Assembly: GCA_963934015.1 (NCBI GenBank)
Contig: CAWVWT010000015.1
Coordinates: forward strand, 1 to 45,628
Reading direction: 5' to 3'
Source of the DNA: MGIIb-P sp963934015
Lineage (GTDB): Archaea; Thermoplasmatota; Poseidoniia; Poseidoniales; Thalassarchaeaceae
Length of the DNA stretch: 45,628 nucleotides
Position 1 is the stretch's first letter; the number at the start of each line of letters is the position of its first letter. The notes under the pieces were generated by a model. That model did not search any database. It worked only from the letters and a program-made list of their open reading frames with translations, and was not told the origin of the DNA. Positions 41,112 to 45,628 of this stretch are shown here, piece after piece. The position numbers and the translations under genes were made by a program.

Positions 41112-41789
41112 GTGTCAGATGGGTTGTTGAAATTGTGCGACTACACGCTGCTCGATTTAGAGGGCGATCTTGATGCATTTCTCAATGAAGCAAATGAACA
41201 TGATTTAGCTGCCATTTGTGTGTTACCTGAACATGTGACTGAGGCGCGTTCCAGGTATGCGGGGAACATCGCTTGTGCTGCTGGTGGATTCCCGAATGGA
41301 AACGGTCCTTTACCGGAGCGAATTTCTGAGGTCAAGAAAGCGATTGCTGATGGTGCAGATGAGATTGATATTGTGCTGGATTTTGAAGCTCTAATGGACG
41401 GAGAACGTGACAAGGTGGCTACTGATTTAGCACAGATGCGCCAAGCCTGTGGAGATAAAATCCTCAAGGTCATTCTTGAAACACCAGAAATGGATTTATC
41501 TTACGTGGAATTCGGTGCCAAATTGTCACTTGAATTTGGAGCGGATTTCATCAAAACTTGTACGGGTAGGCGCGGGGTTTGCACCCCATTGGTTGCTAGG
41601 GTATTGGCTGAATTACTCGCCATATGGAGCCATGAAAACAATGGCAAGGCACGCGGCCTCAAACTCTCAGGGGGGATTCGAGAACCCGGGCAAGCTGAAG
41701 GGTACCTGGATATTGTGAGAACAGCCCTCGGTGATGGCTTTGTTCACCCTGCAACATTCCGTTTTGGCACCTCCCGAATCCTATCCTGA
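41112..41789 (+). CDS. deoC: deoxyribose-phosphate aldolase
   Basis: DeoC splits deoxyribose-5-phosphate to glyceraldehyde-3-phosphate and acetaldehyde. The 225 residues show the TIM-barrel motifs: LCDYTLLDLEGD, ICVLPEHVTEAR, DEIDIVLDFEALMDG, LKVILETPEM, Schiff-base Lys in ADFIKTCTGRRG and the phosphate-binding LKLSGGIR. GTG is the start at 41112; there is no SD in front, as expected of a leaderless archaeal message. After its stop comes a 95-base gap with a hairpin before a large secreted protein gene. Confidence 0.94.
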   Translation: MSDGLLKLCDYTLLDLEGDLDAFLNEANEHDLAAICVLPEHVTEARSRYAGNIACAAGGFPNGNGPLPERISEVKKAIADGADEIDIVLDFEALMDGERDKVATDLAQMRQACGDKILKVILETPEMDLSYVEFGAKLSLEFGADFIKTCTGRRGVCTPLVARVLAELLAIWSHENNGKARGLKLSGGIREPGQAEGYLDIVRTALGDGFVHPATFRFGTSRILS

Positions 41790-41845
41790 CCGCCGATCTG
41801 ATAGTGACCAATGATGGGGAATGATTAGAAGAGAATTGCACCAAT

Positions 41846-41862
41846 GAGCCCCAGAGGGGCTC
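41846..41862. terminator. perfect hairpin followed by TTT after deoC
   Basis: GAGCCCC-AGA-GGGGCTC has a 7-bp stem and a 3-base loop and is followed by a short T run (41863-41865). It lies 57 bases after the deoC stop and 23 before the next ATG. Of all the hairpins in this window it most resembles an intrinsic terminator, though the T run is only three bases. Confidence 0.45.
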
Positions 41863-41884
41863 TTTAGGTGGGGGGATTTGACTC

Positions 41885-44800
41885 ATGACTGCTGATGACA
41901 CATCCTCTGCCCGTTCAGCATTGCTGCTTTCATTTCTCTTTCTCGCATCGGTTTTTTCAGTACCGGGTATGTTCCCTTCGGCGAATGCGGAATATGTGAC
42001 TCATTTTGGGAATAATGGATTTCCACAATCAGTCAATATCACCTTTCCAGGCGAAGGTCACGATACTAGCACCACTCTGATTCTCGGGGCGAACTCGGTT
42101 GTCAGTGCGGCCTCACTTGAAGTTCGAGGATGGCAAGGGGCTGCCGGCCTGAGTCCGACCACCATCGGTATCGATGTGGGTGATGACGGAGATTTGGAAT
42201 GGGCTTTCGGGGGCACTGGAAATGGATCATTTGGATATGTCGATGAATTCTCAAATGGTTGGCATTCCGCCGGTGTCAATCTCTCTACCGGTTCGAATTC
42301 AACATATTCAATCCGCTTACCACTGAATGCCACGGTTAGTTCAGCATCTTTGGAGGTATCTACCCTCAGTCAACTCACACTCAATGGAAATGATGTGGAG
42401 GATGCGGCAATTCGCAAACCCAGTTCTTGGGGGAACGCAACTCATTTGGATTGTAATTATGGTAATTCCTCTCTAATTTGGGTCGGTAAGACGGAGTGGG
42501 CGAATTGGAACATTTACCGCTCAGTGTATTGGTTTAATCTCACGCAACTTCCAGCCGTGACCGTATTGGATGCCAATCTTTCATTCTGGATTGAAGATGT
42601 TGTGAACAATGCCAATACCGGTCAGGCCAATACCGCACAGCACACCTACCGGGTGCATCCGTTACTGAAGGACTGGGTCGAAGGCATGGAATCTGGCTCC
42701 CCTGTACAACAGGGTCCGGGTGTGACATGGAACAATGCGATTGACAATGTAACGGGTACCGACTACGCATGGTCCTCTTCAGGTGCATCCGGTACCACTG
42801 ATCGTGGTGGTGCGATTGCCAATGTGACGAACAGCCCCGCCAATTTGGAACATAATTGGCTTGAGTTCAATTCATCCGGGCTGACAACTCTGATTCAGGG
42901 GTGGGTCAATGGAACTATTCCGAATCAAGGACTGTTGCTGATCGGAGATGAAAACACGAACAAACCGGATGGGTCCAGACTTTCGATACCCTCCAGTGAG
43001 AATTCAACCCACGGTCCCAGGCTGACCATCGTTTTCGAAGGCACCGATGATGTCACGGGCGGCCTTGATGTTGGCAATGATGGAAGTTCCGAGTGGAGCC
43101 ATGCAGGCAATCTCAGCAATGGGACGACCACTCCAGACTTCTCTGCAGCCCTCAATGCGCTGTTGGCCACTGCCGCACCGACATTCACCGATTCGTGGGG
43201 AAATGAATTCGTTGACATCCCGCTTGGAGTCACAGGGAATGCTACACTTGTGCTTGGTAATATCGATGTCGAGTATGATTGGCAGCCCACGATCAGTGAT
43301 GGAGCTCTGGCGTCTGAGATCAATCAGCATCTCAGTGGGACTACTCCTGATCCAACTGGCAATGTCACAATTCCAATCAACGTCAGCAGCAGCAGTGCCG
43401 GCATCGTTGAACTCAGCAACCTGAATATCAATCTAGGAGATCGGCCTCCATCTGTGGGTTCGATGATTCTGCCTACAGATACCCTAGTCCCCAATGGTGA
43501 TACAGAAGTGATTGGAATCCAGGTTACGTCTTATCAGGGTATTTCCAATATATCTTGGCTGGCGATGACGCCCCAACTCAGTGGTGTCTCCAATCCACCG
43601 GTTTTGGTCTACTCATTCGACAATGCAAGCAGTTGGATGAACGATGACAATGGATTTGTTGCCAATGTTTCAGGAAACTGGCAACCCTTGAATTCGGACA
43701 CCGGATTGATGGAATGGAATCTCGAGGTGGGTTGGGACTGGCCCGAAGAGCAGGATGTCAAATGGTTGGGGCAAGTCACAACCACAGACAATCTGCATAC
43801 TAATCGACTCTCCAGCCAGGCCACAAATCATGAGAGGCGTCTTGAGATTGTGGACTTCCATCTGTGGGATGAGACCGCCCCCAGCGATGGTGGGCCAGAA
43901 GTGTTTGAAGGTGAATGGGTTGCAGGAGGTGATTTACTTCGAGCAACTGGTGTGGTTCATTTCCTCGACGAGTCCAGCAGTCCACAGCCCGGGGATGTAC
44001 TCGTCGAACTTGTGAATGTCAGTGGAAATTCAACCACGGATTTGAGTGGAACCTTTGCCATCAACTCGGTTGCGCCGAACAGCAATTATTACGACGGATT
44101 CACCGTCAGTGCAAAAATTGCAGGTCCATTCGATTCCACACCTGAAGGCGATATTGAGCGCCTGTTCAATATCGATGCAACCGACCCTGGGATGCTACTG
44201 AATTCCCCGTCTGGCGACCGTATCATCCCCGATTCACAGCAACTGTTCAATGTCTCAATTGCAGATTCCATTGGCATTGATGATGGGTCTCTACGCCTTC
44301 GCTGGTGGATTGAATCAGCACACGATGATGGTGATGGCATTCCTTCAATCACTGAATATGCGAGTGGACCGTTACAGCGGCAGGGCGATTCCGAGTTCTA
44401 CCATGCGACATACGACGATACAACCAATGCACAGGGCCAGCGAGTATCTCTCTTCATCGAAGGCTATGATATCGCAGGTAACGATCTCGGTAGTGGTCCA
44501 GGATTCGAACAAGACTTGGCGAATTACATTTCATTGGTACCAAGCCCGACATCTTTCACTGGGGCCACCTTACAATATCACGGGGCAGGCACCCTCGTAC
44601 CCTCTCATTCGACTTGGTTGAATATCACGCTGAACGACCCCAATGAACTGGGCGACATTGAGGAGATTGTCGTCGATCTCGGCTCAAACTCCGAACTGAC
44701 ATGGACAGAGGCCAATGGCTTCTCCTCGAACGACCCTGAGGTGCAGATTGTAGAATATATGCTTACAAGCGAGGGCGAGGAAATCCATCTGAATCTCTCA

Positions 44801-45628
44801 TTCTCATTCACACCAGTGTTCAATCCATCTTCCGCTACCAACGAGATTTCAATGGAACTGACAGATTCTTCTGGGTCTCAAGCACTCTATACAGGCATAT
44901 TTTGGACACTGGACTCCAACATACAATTGTCTGATTTCTCCATATCGTTGGCTGATGACCCGCTGAACACTCCGCTTTCAGATGATGATTATGTTGCTCT
45001 CAATGCGAGGTTGAAGATTAGCGGACATATACGATATGTTTCCGCTGACCTCGCACCCCCGGCGAATTCCTATACTGTCGAACTTGAAGTTCCGTCCGAT
45101 CTCCCACTGGTCGTGACTGCAGATGGTGAGGGTTACTTCTCCGGTGAAGTATCTGCTTACAGTAACGGCTTCTATAGAGTAAACCTCCTATTGAATCAAG
45201 CCCCAGGTATAGTTGAATCAACTCTTTCGTCCTTGCGATTACAGGTGGATGGGGATGCGCCCACCCTCATCAGTTTCGAACCTACCTTCATTCCTGCCAA
45301 TACGACTGAAATCATTCTGCAGTTCAGTTTGCAGGACATCGGTGCTGGATTGTCCAACGAATCTTGGTCGATGACATGCCAGATTATGCGCGGCTTCGAA
45401 TCAATTGGTGAACCCATACAGTCGACAGCTTTGCAGACGGTCGAGGGTCAAGTCTCTAGATATCAGGCCAATCTATCTTTCCAACCGATGGTTGCAGGTG
45501 ACAAACTCGATTGTTGGGTCGATGCCACAGACATCACAGGAAATGCCATCACGGGCCCCGGTTCGACTTCGACTTGGCCCCTGAGAGTTCCAATCCTCGA
45601 AATCCGCCCAGACATTATTGCAACCCAT
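41885..45628 (+). CDS. very large secreted protein with DNRLRE-like domain, incomplete at window end
   Basis: An ATG at 41885 opens a frame without a stop to 45628, at least 1248 residues. The first 38 residues are a Sec signal peptide: MTADDTSSARSALLLSFLFL, continuing ASVFSVPGMFPSANA. Two similar beta modules hold IDVGDDGDLEWAFGG (about residue 95) and LDVGNDGSSEWSHAG (about 392). Between them, about 220-385, lies a DNRLRE-like carbohydrate-binding or adhesion module: LDANLSFWIEDV, TYRVHPLLKDWVEG, GVTWNNAID, LIQGWVNGTIPNQGLLLIGD and PRLTIVFEG. The remainder is beta-rich, with Ig-like stretches. Asn-X-Ser/Thr sites are frequent, consistent with surface glycosylation. It may be a surface adhesin or polymer-binding protein. 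Confidence 0.88.
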   Translation, partial: MTADDTSSARSALLLSFLFLASVFSVPGMFPSANAEYVTHFGNNGFPQSVNITFPGEGHDTSTTLILGANSVVSAASLEVRGWQGAAGLSPTTIGIDVGDDGDLEWAFGGTGNGSFGYVDEFSNGWHSAGVNLSTGSNSTYSIRLPLNATVSSASLEVSTLSQLTLNGNDVEDAAIRKPSSWGNATHLDCNYGNSSLIWVGKTEWANWNIYRSVYWFNLTQLPAVTVLDANLSFWIEDVVNNANTGQANTAQHTYRVHPLLKDWVEGMESGSPVQQGPGVTWNNAIDNVTGTDYAWSSSGASGTTDRGGAIANVTNSPANLEHNWLEFNSSGLTTLIQGWVNGTIPNQGLLLIGDENTNKPDGSRLSIPSSENSTHGPRLTIVFEGTDDVTGGLDVGNDGSSEWSHAGNLSNGTTTPDFSAALNALLATAAPTFTDSWGNEFVDIPLGVTGNATLVLGNIDVEYDWQPTISDGALASEINQHLSGTTPDPTGNVTIPINVSSSSAGIVELSNLNINLGDRPPSVGSMILPTDTLVPNGDTEVIGIQVTSYQGISNISWLAMTPQLSGVSNPPVLVYSFDNASSWMNDDNGFVANVSGNWQPLNSDTGLMEWNLEVGWDWPEEQDVKWLGQVTTTDNLHTNRLSSQATNHERRLEIVDFHLWDETAPSDGGPEVFEGEWVAGGDLLRATGVVHFLDESSSPQPGDVLVELVNVSGNSTTDLSGTFAINSVAPNSNYYDGFTVSAKIAGPFDSTPEGDIERLFNIDATDPGMLLNSPSGDRIIPDSQQLFNVSIADSIGIDDGSLRLRWWIESAHDDGDGIPSITEYASGPLQRQGDSEFYHATYDDTTNAQGQRVSLFIEGYDIAGNDLGSGPGFEQDLANYISLVPSPTSFTGATLQYHGAGTLVPSHSTWLNITLNDPNELGDIEEIVVDLGSNSELTWTEANGFSSNDPEVQIVEYMLTSEGEEIHLNLSFSFTPVFNPSSATNEISMELTDSSGSQALYTGIFWTLDSNIQLSDFSISLADDPLNTPLSDDDYVALNARLKISGHIRYVSADLAPPANSYTVELEVPSDLPLVVTADGEGYFSGEVSAYSNGFYRVNLLLNQAPGIVESTLSSLRLQVDGDAPTLISFEPTFIPANTTEIILQFSLQDIGAGLSNESWSMTCQIMRGFESIGEPIQSTALQTVEGQVSRYQANLSFQPMVAGDKLDCWVDATDITGNAITGPGSTSTWPLRVPILEIRPDIIATH

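Noticed and set aside
1..45628. CRISPR arrays, insertion sequences, integrase or phage genes, rRNA
   Set aside because: Looked for repeated spacers, transposase or recombinase motifs and rRNA-like stretches; none seen. The only direct short repeat is (TGG)6.

Overview
The window looks like a chromosomal segment of a planktonic marine euryarchaeon, most probably Marine Group II (Candidatus Poseidoniales). This is inferred from gene content, not from a database search. Archaeal hallmarks are archaeosine tRNA-guanine transglycosylase, CTP-dependent riboflavin kinase, archaeal-type NMN adenylyltransferase, a DRG-type GTPase with a TGS domain and a COG2108-like radical SAM protein. They sit beside genes of bacterial type (SufS/SufE, FolD, GrpE, TatC, citrate synthase, a DnaA-like AAA+ ATPase). 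Coding density is very high: I count roughly 1.6 kb of intergenic DNA in total and no gap above 150 bases. Genes often overlap by ATGA or GTGA. Most starts lack a visible Shine-Dalgarno, and GTG or TTG starts are common. I see no rRNA, transposase, integrase, phage gene or CRISPR array.

Layout. 1-2087: the end of an unidentified gene, an SDR-fold protein, tRNA-Thr(TGT) and folD. 2090-8030: a complete SUF iron-sulfur assembly locus on the minus strand (sufC-sufB-sufD, then sufS-sufE-sufT), with a divergent NifU-domain protein next to sufC. A perfect 19-bp palindrome lies in front of sufS. 8017-11291: a PPP-type phosphatase, a small membrane protein with an Asp/Asn-rich ion-binding motif, and arcTGT. 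11377-16902: a tightly packed ABC export cluster (ATPase, permease, ATPase, permease, then a tryptophan-rich protein). 16971-19540: a membrane protein, a TPR-like protein and truA. 19527-22158: ribK and a PqqB-like metallo-hydrolase facing a KBL/BioF-type aminoacyl-CoA synthase. 22159-23972: two membrane proteins and a DUF309 protein. 24117-27964: a DUF835-type protein overlapping a DnaA-like AAA+ ATPase. 27983-30889: a YkgJ-type cysteine-cluster protein, citrate synthase and a GDPD-family phosphodiesterase. 30944-34669: a UMF1-type transporter, tatC and an acidic membrane-anchored protein. 34738-37223: the DRG GTPase, a helical unknown protein and nadM. 37220-41012: a five-gene minus-strand run, serC-pdxT-radical SAM-grpE-DUF1499. 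41112-45628: deoC and the start of a very large secreted protein with a DNRLRE-like domain that runs off the window.

How genes work together. The SUF locus holds sulfur donor (SufS/SufE), scaffold (SufBCD) and likely targeting or carrier factors (SufT, NifU-domain). Clients of the pathway are present in the window, such as the radical SAM enzyme. The ABC cluster reads as one or two heterodimeric exporters. The DUF835/DnaA-like pair is the best candidate for an undescribed system: an archaeal two-gene unit coupling a probable sensory or adaptor protein to a bacterial-type DnaA-family ATPase that lacks the DNA-binding domain.

Sequence-level structure. Compact perfect hairpins (6-8 bp arms, 3-4 base loops) recur in the short intergenic gaps, often just before a start codon. 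GC content is mosaic: blocks near 5.9-7.25 kb and 31.0-32.8 kb are clearly richer in GC than their surroundings, and three of the four edges fall inside genes.
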